A stretch of 33,832 nucleotides of DNA from Prevotella sp. CAG:924 (GTDB taxonomy: Bacteria > Bacteroidota > Bacteroidia > Bacteroidales > Bacteroidaceae): contig HF988447.1 of assembly GCA_000431975.1 (NCBI GenBank), positions 12,036-45,867 on the forward strand, in the 5' to 3' direction. Under the pieces are notes generated by a model. That model did not search any database and had not been told where the DNA came from. It worked only from the letters and a program-made list of their open reading frames with translations. Below, piece after piece: positions 1 to 7,124 of the stretch. Position numbers and translations under genes: made by a program. Every line of letters begins with the position of its first letter. Positions within the stretch are counted from its first letter, which is position 1.

Positions 1-1094
1 TGCTGAACAGCACCTGTTACCTCGCTGTTACCCAGCTTCGTCTTCGTCTGACCCTCAAACTGAGGCTCAGCCACCTTGATGGAGATGACAGCTGTCAAGC
101 CTTCGCGGAAGTCCTCTCCCGCAATCTCGATCTTTGCCTTCTCGATCTGCTTGGAGATCTGGGCATCATTATCTGCGTAGGCTTTCAGCACACGTGTCAG
201 CGCCATGCGGAAACCTGTCAGATGGGTGCCGCCTTCTATCGTATTGATATTATTGACGTATGAATGGATATTCTCCGAATAGTCGGTATTATACATGATT
301 GCCACCTCAATGGGCACGCCCTGCTTCTCTGTCTTCAGATAGATGACATCATCGAACAGATGGGTACGGTGACGATCAATATAACGCACGAATTCTTTCA
401 AACCGTCCTTTGCATGGAAGACTTCCGTACGTGTCTTTCCAGTCTCGGCATCCGGGCGCAAATCGGTGAGTGTGATTTTCACACCGGCATTCAAATAAGC
501 CAACTCACGCATACGACGTGCCACGATGTCCCACTGATAAGTCGTAGTCGTAAAGATCGAGCCATCAGGCCAGAACTGCTGACGGGTACCACGTTTCTCG
601 GTCGTGCCAACCACCTTCACAGGATAGAGAGGGCGACCCTTCTCATATTCCTGTTGATAGATCTTGCCATCACGGAACACCTGCGACATCATGTGTGTAG
701 AGAGCGCATTCACACAGCTCACACCCACACCGTGCAGACCACCGCTGACCTTGTAGGAGCCTTTATCAAACTTACCTCCGGCATGGAGCACCGTCATCAC
801 CACTTCAAGGGCCGACTTGTGCAGCTTCGGATGCTCATCTACAGGGATACCGCGACCATCATCCTCCACCGTCACCGAACCGTCCACATTGAGTGTCACC
901 TCAATGTTGTGGCAATAACCGGCCATGGCCTCATCGATAGAGTTGTCCACCGTCTCATTGATAAGATGGTGCAAGCCTTTCTCGCTAATATCGCCTATAT
1001 ACATAGCCGGGCGCTTACGCACGGCCTCCAGGCCCTCGAGCACTTGAATATTCGAGGCTGAATATGAACTTTTTGCGTTCTGAGTATCTTCCAT
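1..1094 (-). CDS. gyrB: DNA gyrase subunit B, N-terminal part (3' end outside window)
   Basis: ATPase subunit of DNA gyrase, which introduces negative supercoils together with GyrA. Reading the minus strand from ATG at 1092-1094 gives about 364 residues without a stop up to the window edge. The start reads MEDTQNAKSSYSASNIQVLE, and the typical GyrB block EGLEAVRKRPAMYIGD follows. GHKL ATPase signatures are visible in order: NETVDNSIDEA (N box), DDGRGIP (G1) and GGLHGVGVSCVNALS (G2). The transducer domain begins before the cut, and the TOPRIM and C-terminal parts are missing. The N-terminal wording fits GyrB better than ParE, but the separating C-terminal part is not in the window. A promoter-like element lies just upstream at 1117-1149. 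Confidence 0.95.
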   Translation of the reverse strand, partial: MEDTQNAKSSYSASNIQVLEGLEAVRKRPAMYIGDISEKGLHHLINETVDNSIDEAMAGYCHNIEVTLNVDGSVTVEDDGRGIPVDEHPKLHKSALEVVMTVLHAGGKFDKGSYKVSGGLHGVGVSCVNALSTHMMSQVFRDGKIYQQEYEKGRPLYPVKVVGTTEKRGTRQQFWPDGSIFTTTTYQWDIVARRMRELAYLNAGVKITLTDLRPDAETGKTRTEVFHAKDGLKEFVRYIDRHRTHLFDDVIYLKTEKQGVPIEVAIMYNTDYSENIHSYVNNINTIEGGTHLTGFRMALTRVLKAYADNDAQISKQIEKAKIEIAGEDFREGLTAVISIKVAEPQFEGQTKTKLGNSEVTGAVQ

Positions 1095-1116
1095 TTTCAG
1101 TTTTTGTATTACCTTG

Positions 1117-1149
1117 CAAAAGTACAAAAAATAAGGGAAAACAGCGAAA
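1117..1149 (-). promoter_or_regulatory. Promoter of gyrB (Bacteroidota -33/-7 type)
   Basis: On the minus strand, TACTTTTG (1117-1124) matches the -7 consensus TAnnTTTG. A TTTC (1146-1149) stands 21 nt upstream in the place of the -33 TTTG. The expected transcript start is about 15-20 nt before the gyrB ATG, giving a short leader. The -7 match is exact; the -33 match is 3 of 4. Confidence 0.6.
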
Positions 1150-1284
1150 GAAACCTAGAGTATTTTTAAGCGGTCACACCTCTCTCACATCAGGGTTTCC
1201 AAAGACCTCAGGACTTCATCTTTTTCCAGTGTATAGCGCCGGTACTTATTTAACACAAGACGTATACCGACAGTACGAAAAGGC

Positions 1285-1322
1285 ATAAAAAACGGGTCGT
1301 ACTCCAAGCAGGAATACGACCC
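1285..1322 (-). terminator. Rho-independent terminator after rpsT
   Basis: GGGTCGTA (1294-1301) and TACGACCC (1315-1322) form a perfect 8-bp stem, with three further pairs inside (TCC/GGA). On the minus strand the stem is followed by GTTTTTTAT. It sits 30 nt past the rpsT stop codon, in the right orientation to end the tRNA-Glu/rpsT transcript before gyrB. Confidence 0.85.
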
Positions 1323-1352
1323 AATATCTTTCAAGCTGTGGCTGAAGAGCCC

Positions 1353-1607
1353 TTACGCCAAAGCGGCAACATGCTTAGCCAGACCAGACTTCAAGTTAGC
1401 GGCCTTGTTGGCATGAATAACATTCTTCTTTGCCAACTTGTCAAGCATCGCCTGTACAACAGGATAGAGCTTCAGAGCCTCATCCTTATTGGTCATGCCA
1501 CGAAGCTTGCGCACTGCGTTACGCATCGTCTTGGCATAGTACTTATTGTGCAAAGTCTTTACCTTTGTCTGACGAATTCTTTTCAGTGATGATTTGTGAT
1601 TTGCCAT
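1353..1607 (-). CDS. rpsT: 30S ribosomal protein S20
   Basis: Small basic protein that binds 16S rRNA early in 30S assembly. It is 84 residues long, the usual length for S20. The start MANHKSSLKRIRQTKVKTLHNK is typical of the family and is followed by lysine/arginine-rich helices ending in LAKHVAALA. It lies 28 nt downstream of tRNA-Glu on the same strand with no promoter between them, so both are probably made from one transcript. A strong terminator follows. Confidence 0.96.
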   Translation of the reverse strand: MANHKSSLKRIRQTKVKTLHNKYYAKTMRNAVRKLRGMTNKDEALKLYPVVQAMLDKLAKKNVIHANKAANLKSGLAKHVAALA

Positions 1608-1635
1608 CTTATATTTTTCCTTTTATTTTTCTTTG

Positions 1636-1707
1636 TAGTCCCTAGCAGAATCGAACTGCTCTTTAGAGAATGAAAATCTCTCGTCCTAACCGATAGACGA
1701 AGGGACC
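1636..1707 (-). tRNA. tRNA-Glu (anticodon UUC)
   Basis: The minus strand folds as a standard cloverleaf. The acceptor arm is GGTCCCT against AGGGACT, closing with a G-U pair. The D arm follows from TCGTCTATCGGTTAGGAC. The anticodon stem AGAGA/TCTCT encloses loop TTTTCAT, whose positions 34-36 read TTC. The T stem AGCAG/CTGCT encloses TTCGATT. The discriminator is A and the 3' CCA is not encoded; CAA follows instead. The anticodon TTC decodes GAA/GAG. Confidence 0.96.
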
Positions 1708-1724
1708 CCTTATATTTGTGGCTG

Positions 1725-1756
1725 CAAAATTACTGCTTTTTATGCAACCCACCAAA
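1725..1756 (-). promoter_or_regulatory. Promoter of tRNA-Glu / rpsT
   Basis: On the minus strand, TTTG (1753-1756), a 20-nt spacer and TAATTTTG (1725-1732) match the Bacteroidota consensus TTTG-N19..21-TAnnTTTG exactly. The expected start point is roughly 10 nt before the mature 5' end of tRNA-Glu. Confidence 0.8.
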
Positions 1757-1770
1757 TTTTTCCGCAGATA

Positions 1771-1803
1771 TTTCACGTGAAGTCGTCATTTTTAGTAATT
1801 TTG
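1771..1803 (+). promoter_or_regulatory. Promoter of recO
   Basis: TTTC (1771-1774), a 21-nt spacer and TAATTTTG (1796-1803) fit the Bacteroidota promoter with one mismatch in the -33 box. It is divergent from the tRNA-Glu promoter 15 bp away. The expected transcript start falls at about 1810, practically on the recO ATG at 1812. Confidence 0.65.
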
Positions 1804-1811
1804 TACTTTGT

Positions 1812-2537
1812 ATGGAGATTAAAACACGGGCTATTGTATTACGTACTACTCGACTGAACGATACGAAACTGATCGTTGACCTGCTTTCCAGAGAAGCGGG
1901 GCGCATATCCGTACTCTGCCGCATTTCCGCTACGGGACGTGGGAAAATTAAAAAACAACTTTTCCAGCCACTGACAATTCTGGACGTTGATATCGATCAA
2001 AAGCCGAATGCCACACTGCTACGATTTCACGATATCCGACTCGCACATCCTTATATCTCCCTCACCTGTATACCACTGAAGGTGCCGGTGGCCCTGTTCC
2101 TTGCCGAGTTCCTCAATTTTGCCACGCGTGACGAGCAATACAATCCCCTGCTCTACGACTATGTGGAACAAAGTCTACTATGGCTCGACACAGCCAGCGA
2201 CCACTATGCCAACTTCCACCTTGTCTTCATGATGCGCCTCACACGTTTTATCGGTTTCTACCCCAACCTGGAGGGTGCGATGAGCAATGCGTGGTTTGAC
2301 CTGCGTAGTGGTACCTTTACGCCATCGCAGCCCCTACATCCCGACTGTCTACAGCCTGAAGAAGCCTCGAAAATCAGTCTAATGATGCGGATGAATTACG
2401 ATAATATGCACGTCTTCCATATCTCCCAAGAAGAACGTAACCGATGCGCCGATCTCATTCTGCTCTACTACCGCCTTCATGTGCCCAAATTTCCGGAACT
2501 TAAATCACTTGAAGTGGTAAGAGATCTGTTCCGATAA
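1812..2537 (+). CDS. recO: DNA repair protein RecO
   Basis: Recombination mediator that, with RecR and RecF, helps load RecA on SSB-coated single-stranded DNA. It is 241 residues from ATG 1812. The frame is open further upstream to 1716, but that stretch overlaps both promoters and is not RecO-like. MEIKTRAIVLRTTRLNDTKL is the normal N-terminal OB-fold start, followed by IVDLLSREAGRISVLCRIS. The helical middle domain includes VALFLAEFLNFATRDEQYNPLLYDYVEQSL. The CxxC zinc-finger cysteines of some RecO proteins are not seen. The gene order with tRNA-Glu and rpsT is familiar from Bacteroidales. Confidence 0.9.
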   Translation: MEIKTRAIVLRTTRLNDTKLIVDLLSREAGRISVLCRISATGRGKIKKQLFQPLTILDVDIDQKPNATLLRFHDIRLAHPYISLTCIPLKVPVALFLAEFLNFATRDEQYNPLLYDYVEQSLLWLDTASDHYANFHLVFMMRLTRFIGFYPNLEGAMSNAWFDLRSGTFTPSQPLHPDCLQPEEASKISLMMRMNYDNMHVFHISQEERNRCADLILLYYRLHVPKFPELKSLEVVRDLFR

Positions 2538-2657
2538 CCGAAGTACATATCCTCGCCCATTAGTAATCGAAAACAGAGACGTCAGGAGCCGGCTGTGAAG
2601 CCACTGCCCTCGTGTACAGGCGAATCTCTCATTCTCCCTGAATTTGACCGAAATACC

Positions 2658-2695
2658 TAAAAAACCCACATGCCCGACAGCGGACACGTGGGTTT
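2658..2695. terminator. Bidirectional terminator between recO and the dcw cluster
   Basis: AAACCCAC (2662-2669) pairs perfectly with GTGGGTTT (2688-2695), with a second short stem CCG/CGG inside. On the minus strand the stem runs into TTTTTT, so it can end the long ftsZ-gatB/yqeY transcript. On the plus strand only TTT follows, so it would be weaker for recO. Confidence 0.75.
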
Positions 2696-2735
2696 CATCA
2701 TTGAAAAATATAATAAGCGTATAGAGCTACGCCGA

Positions 2736-3185
2736 TTATGCCAATAACTTACGAACGATGGCAGAGATCACCTTGCCATCAGCCCTTCCGGCCATCTGCT
2801 TGGAGGCGATGCCCATCACCTGACCCATACCTTTGATGTCTGTAACACCCGTTTGGGCGATGATTTCTTTCACCTGGGCCTCTATCTCAGCCTCTGTGAG
2901 GGGTTGGGGGAGATACTCACGGATGACAGCTACCTGTGCCAATTCCTCATCTGCCAGATCCTCACGGCCTGCCTGACGATAGGTGGCGGCACTCTCCTCA
3001 CCCTGCTTCACGAGCTTTGCAAGGATCTTCAAAGCCTGCGCATCCTCCAATGTATCATTGGATCCAGGTGCGGTCTTTGCCTCAAGAAATACTTTCTTCA
3101 TGTTACGCAGTGTCTCCACACGTACCTTGTCATGAGCCTTCATGGCTGTACGGATATCACTGCTTACCTGTGTGAATAAATCCAT
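2736..3185 (-). CDS. GatB/YqeY domain protein
   Basis: A 149-residue YqeY-type protein. These resemble the C-terminal tRNA-binding tail of the GatB amidotransferase subunit but stand alone, and their function is not firmly known. Typical features are the start MDLFTQVSSDIRTAMKAHDK, then VRVETLRNMKKVFLEA, the segment VIREYLPQPLTEAEIEAQVKEII, and the helical end MGQVMGIASKQMAGRADGK. Only 20 bp separate it from ftsZ upstream, and a terminator follows, so it is probably the last gene of the dcw transcript. Placement after ftsZ is common in Bacteroidales. Confidence 0.9.
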   Translation of the reverse strand: MDLFTQVSSDIRTAMKAHDKVRVETLRNMKKVFLEAKTAPGSNDTLEDAQALKILAKLVKQGEESAATYRQAGREDLADEELAQVAVIREYLPQPLTEAEIEAQVKEIIAQTGVTDIKGMGQVMGIASKQMAGRADGKVISAIVRKLLA

Positions 3186-3205
3186 CGTATCTATGATTTT
3201 ATAAT

Positions 3206-4537
3206 TTATGTAAAACTGATCAGTCCTGGATTGGCAGAACCTGCCACATCTTCTCCTTTCGTTGTAGCTCCGCCATTTGCCTGCTGACGCATCTCGGTAA
3301 GCATCTGACGTGTACGACGATAGGTAGGCGAATTCTCTACAGCAAGGATCACATCCTCATTATCAAGGTCCTCCGGCTTGAAGATAAAGATCTGAGGATG
3401 GCGGCGATAGACACGGTGAGTACCGGAATTGCCATAATAATGATCACGACGGTCCTGACGGTCGGCAGCACGGTCTTCCTCCTCTGCGGCTGCCTTGGCA
3501 TCTTGCTCGCTACGACGTACACGTGCCTCTTCCGGTTCTACATCCTGCACACCAAAGCCGGTTGCGAGGATCGTCACCTTTACTTTCTTCCCTAAGGTAG
3601 GATCGGTTGCCAAGCCCCATTTGATGGCATATTCATCACCAAACTTCGCCATGAAGTCGTTCACGTCGTTCATCTCATCCATCATCAGGCCCTGGTTATC
3701 CTTATCGCTATTAAAGGTAATGGAAAGCAGGATCTTCTTGGAATGATACACGTCATTGTCATTGAGCAACGGAGAATTGAGCGCATCCTCTATGGCGGCC
3801 TTCACTCGGCCATCACCCTCTCCGTATCCTGTTGACATAATGGCTACGCCGCCATCTTTCAAGACAGTCTTCACATCGTTGAAGTCAAGGTTGATCAGTC
3901 CGTGAACGGTAATGATTTCAGCGATGCTCTTTGCCGCTACACTCAAGGTGTCATCTGCCTTGGCGAAGGCATTGAGCACTGAAAGATCAGAATAGATCTC
4001 ACGGAGACGCTCATTATTGATCACCAAAAGAGCATCTACGTGCCGCGACATCTCTTCCACGCCATCAAGGGCCTGGTCTATCTTTTTCACACCCTCAAAG
4101 CGGAAAGGAATTGTCACGATACCCACTGTAAGGATTCCCATATCCTTGCTCACCTGGGCAATGACAGGGGCTGCGCCCGTTCCGGTTCCTCCTCCCATTC
4201 CGGCAGTGATAAATGCCATTTTCGTACCATCATTGAGCATACGGCGAATATCCTCAATGCTTTCATTCGCCGCCTCACGCGCCTTCGACGGCCTATTGCC
4301 GGCACCTAGTCCTTCCTTACCTAATTGAATATGAACAGGCACGGGAGAATCGTTCAGAGCCTGTGCATCAGTGTTGCAAAGCACAAACGACACATCGTGG
4401 ATACCCTCACGATACATATGGTTGACAGCATTGCCGCCGCCACCACCGACACCAATAACCTTTATTATGCTATGTTCCTTCTCCGGATCGCCAAATTCGA
4501 GAATGGAAGGCTTATTGTTCTGTTCGTTATCTGACAT
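3206..4537 (-). CDS. ftsZ: Cell division protein FtsZ
   Basis: Tubulin-like GTPase that polymerises into the cytokinetic ring. It is 443 residues long. The GTP-binding glycine loops are VIGVGGGGGNAVNHM (about 27-41) and GMGGGTGTGAAP (113-124). The T7 loop NLDFND (216-221) supplies the catalytic aspartates. The core ends near residue 335. A short charged linker rich in E/A/R/D follows (340-366). The tail contains IFIFKPEDLDNEDVILAVEN then SPTYRRTR (to 410), probably the site that binds FtsA or other partners, and ends in NPGLISFT. ftsA is 117 bp upstream and gatB/yqeY 20 bp downstream. Confidence 0.97.
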   Translation of the reverse strand: MSDNEQNNKPSILEFGDPEKEHSIIKVIGVGGGGGNAVNHMYREGIHDVSFVLCNTDAQALNDSPVPVHIQLGKEGLGAGNRPSKAREAANESIEDIRRMLNDGTKMAFITAGMGGGTGTGAAPVIAQVSKDMGILTVGIVTIPFRFEGVKKIDQALDGVEEMSRHVDALLVINNERLREIYSDLSVLNAFAKADDTLSVAAKSIAEIITVHGLINLDFNDVKTVLKDGGVAIMSTGYGEGDGRVKAAIEDALNSPLLNDNDVYHSKKILLSITFNSDKDNQGLMMDEMNDVNDFMAKFGDEYAIKWGLATDPTLGKKVKVTILATGFGVQDVEPEEARVRRSEQDAKAAAEEEDRAADRQDRRDHYYGNSGTHRVYRRHPQIFIFKPEDLDNEDVILAVENSPTYRRTRQMLTEMRQQANGGATTKGEDVAGSANPGLISFT

Positions 4538-4654
4538 AGTTGTATGTTTTTATTTACGCTCCCAATCTTAAACTCTCTTCCCTGTCTCGCATTCCCTTAA
4601 GGATTGAACCTTCGTAGCTTAGACTGAAGACCGACACTGAGAGCTGGTTTACTT

Positions 4655-6103
4655 TTATTTTTCGTCTTCTTCAGGAGAAACCATTGTATTGAAGAAATGT
4701 TTGATGCCACGCCATACCTTACGCGTACCAGAGTTCTCACGACGACGGCGCTCTTCCTCTGCTTCCCGTTCTTTCTGTAGACGGGCCTCCTCTGCCTCCT
4801 GCTGCTCTCTCTGCCGACGAGCCTCTTCCTCAGCAGCCTTCATAGGATCATCCTTGATCACGCCATTTCCCTGACCGGTGACATGCGGCGATGGGGTAGT
4901 ACCCATACCCGTCTGCGCCTGAGGAGTATTCTGTCCTCCAAAAAGGCTGTTGTTGATCTCTTCACCCACACAGTTCATATTGCCCTTAGCCAATATGCCA
5001 AGTACTGTGCACAACGTTCCATCCTTGGCATTCACGCGGGCATTACTGGTACTGATAGTCTGCATGACGGTTTTGGCCACACGCACTTTGTTGACATTGG
5101 TGAGCTGCCGGAACGCCTTCTCGATATTTTTCATTTTCGAGCCGCCACCTGTGAGGATAACTCCACCGATGAGTTTGCCGACATATTCTTTCGGGACATT
5201 ATTCCATACGTTAGTTATGATCTCCTCCAAACGGCTTGACACGATCTCATTAAATGTCATTACCTCTACCTGCCGGTCACCGTCAATGGCGTATTTGGCA
5301 TCAGATGATACATCATCATCATCCGTGCAGGCACTGGCATATTTGAGTTTCATAGCTTCTGCCTCACTCTCATCCATCTGCAAAGATGCAATATCCTTCG
5401 TGATATTGGCACCACCAAGTGGAATGACGGTAAGATTACGAAGCACACTCTTGAAGTAAACGGCCACTGTGGTGGTGTCTGCACCCAGATCGACCAAGGC
5501 ACAGCCGCTACGTTTCTCTGCCTCGCTGAGTACACTGTCAGCCAAAGCCAGAGGAGAGAGATACATCTCAGCGATGGTAATACCTGCCTGCTCAAAGCAT
5601 TTCGTCAAGTTGCGATAAAGCAAGCGCCGGCAAAGGATATTGAGATAGTTACCTTCCAGTTTGGCACACTGAATGCCTACAGGATCGAGCTGATACTGCT
5701 GGTCGACACGATATTCCTGTGTGACGGCATCAAGGATCTTCAATTCAGGGTAATCCATAGACCGGTTGGCGTCCATCAGCTCATCGACCATCTCCTGTGT
5801 GACGACACTATCGGCCGGCAGTGTCTTGGTAAGTGAGTTAAGTACACTGCGGATCGACTGACCGCCTACACCGACATACACCTGCACAATCTTCGATTTC
5901 AACGATTGCTCCAACTTATTGATAATATTGGAAAGCGCCTGTCCAGTCTTGCCAATATTGTAAACCACACCCTTGCGGATGCAGGAAGTGGAGTCCTCGC
6001 TGACTAAGGACAGCACGTTGATAGAGCCGTCAAGATTCTTGCGGCCTGCAACACCTGTAATCTTGGAGGATCCAAGTTCTATTGCAACGATAATATCTGC
6101 CAT
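4655..6103 (-). CDS. ftsA: Cell division protein FtsA
   Basis: Actin-like membrane tether for FtsZ. It is 482 residues long. Actin-fold nucleotide motifs are IVAIELGSSKITGV (N-terminus, phosphate 1), LVDLGADTTTVAVY (203-216, phosphate 2) and GVILTGGGSKMKNIEKA (314-330, adenosine). The C-terminus has a flexible Gly/Pro/Thr stretch (about 390-415). A highly charged predicted helix (422-456) of Glu, Arg, Gln and Ala follows, and then a short amphipathic segment RKVWRGIKHFFNTMV (461-475) that fits the membrane-targeting helix. The charged helix makes the protein longer than the 420-residue E. coli FtsA. It lies between ftsQ and ftsZ. Confidence 0.95.
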   Translation of the reverse strand: MADIIVAIELGSSKITGVAGRKNLDGSINVLSLVSEDSTSCIRKGVVYNIGKTGQALSNIINKLEQSLKSKIVQVYVGVGGQSIRSVLNSLTKTLPADSVVTQEMVDELMDANRSMDYPELKILDAVTQEYRVDQQYQLDPVGIQCAKLEGNYLNILCRRLLYRNLTKCFEQAGITIAEMYLSPLALADSVLSEAEKRSGCALVDLGADTTTVAVYFKSVLRNLTVIPLGGANITKDIASLQMDESEAEAMKLKYASACTDDDDVSSDAKYAIDGDRQVEVMTFNEIVSSRLEEIITNVWNNVPKEYVGKLIGGVILTGGGSKMKNIEKAFRQLTNVNKVRVAKTVMQTISTSNARVNAKDGTLCTVLGILAKGNMNCVGEEINNSLFGGQNTPQAQTGMGTTPSPHVTGQGNGVIKDDPMKAAEEEARRQREQQEAEEARLQKEREAEEERRRRENSGTRKVWRGIKHFFNTMVSPEEDEK

Positions 6104-6174
6104 ACGTTTATATAATATTTTTCAATGATACACTTATTTATTCCCCTCTTCTACAGATAAAGGGAAGGGCTGTC

Positions 6175-6195
6175 GACCTGATTATCTTACAGGTC
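6175..6195. other. Small inverted repeat between ftsQ and ftsA
   Basis: GACCTG (6175-6180) and CAGGTC (6190-6195) are perfect 6-bp arms around a 9-nt AT-rich loop, in the 109-bp ftsQ-ftsA spacer. No T-run follows on either strand, so this is not a typical terminator. It may be an RNA hairpin that tunes ftsA expression, or chance. Confidence 0.3.
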
Positions 6196-6212
6196 AGGAT
6201 GCCCGCCGGCGC

Positions 6213-7121
6213 CTATTCCGTCAATCCGGCATCAGGCTTCGATTGCTCGGCGAGGCTCGCCTCCGTCGCTGCCCGACTTTTTACGGGATCAGGGACGACT
6301 GCCGGGGTCTCTGCAACGGCTGTGGGCAGATGGTTGTGCTTCTTACAGATAATCTGGTTGTCAAATTCCAGATTGATGTAGGAATATTTGTTCCATCCGG
6401 CGACACTCAGTCCATACTTATAAAATTTCAACAGTCGCTCAAGTTTATGATTCACATAGTCTGTAACCAACTGACGGCGACGGGCAATATATTTCGACTC
6501 CGGCAGCTGTCCTATGTAAACGATATGATTGCCGACACGCGGCACGAGTTCTATGCCACGGTCAGGCAACACGTTAATCTGCTCTATCTGGTTGCGCCAG
6601 AATTCATCTGCCATAATGGCTTGTGCCAAATGAGAGATGTAATTACGCGCATACCACTGACTGATGGCACCTGTGGCAATGATCAGATCACTGGTATAAT
6701 GGCCACTCGGACGCATGATCTTATCATTGTCGTCAATATAATAGTCGTCGCCACCTGCCTTGATGCGCAGTATCGGCAGACGCTGAGTGAGCGTGATCTT
6801 TATTTGTCCGTCATTGGTCTTATAGCACTCAGCTGTACGGACAAAGGCGCTGCTTCTGAGCTTTTCCTCAATTGCCCTGACATTAATCTCATCCATGGGC
6901 TTGTTGTAAGGATAGAGCTTCGCCTCCACAAGCCGCTCTTTGACATCTGAAGCGGTAAGAAACCCATAGGTGGTCTCGTCTGCGATGTCGATCGACACCT
7001 TCTCGCAACGGATATCTTTCCTGTCGGGTGTGTGAAAGGCTGCAAAAGCCAATACGATATACACACCCAACACGACATCGAGAACAATTATCAGTGTCCT
7101 TTTCCAGTAGAATCTTGCCAT
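6213..7121 (-). CDS. ftsQ: Cell division protein FtsQ
   Basis: Bitopic membrane protein of the divisome that bridges FtsL and the septal synthase. It is 302 residues long. There is a short cytoplasmic start MARFYWKR, one membrane segment (about 9-29, TLIIVLDVVLGVYIVLAFAAF), then a periplasmic part. The POTRA-like region is about 40-115, including TYGFLTASDVKERLVEAKLYPY and LRSSAFVRTAECYKTNDGQIKITLTQRLPILRI. A beta domain follows. The last 30 or so residues are Pro/Ala/Glu-rich and look unstructured. The gene starts 3 bp after the murC stop. Sequence identity in FtsQ is generally low, so the call leans partly on position. Confidence 0.88.
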   Translation of the reverse strand: MARFYWKRTLIIVLDVVLGVYIVLAFAAFHTPDRKDIRCEKVSIDIADETTYGFLTASDVKERLVEAKLYPYNKPMDEINVRAIEEKLRSSAFVRTAECYKTNDGQIKITLTQRLPILRIKAGGDDYYIDDNDKIMRPSGHYTSDLIIATGAISQWYARNYISHLAQAIMADEFWRNQIEQINVLPDRGIELVPRVGNHIVYIGQLPESKYIARRRQLVTDYVNHKLERLLKFYKYGLSVAGWNKYSYINLEFDNQIICKKHNHLPTAVAETPAVVPDPVKSRAATEASLAEQSKPDAGLTE

Positions 7122-7124
7122 CTG

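Noticed and set aside
264..1061. A 265-codon plus-strand frame opposite gyrB
   Set aside because: It is the antisense shadow of a clear gyrB gene. Similar long antisense frames lie opposite murD (11186-12388), ftsI (16199-17416), the GNAT gene and the EnvC-like gene, and all have nonsense composition.
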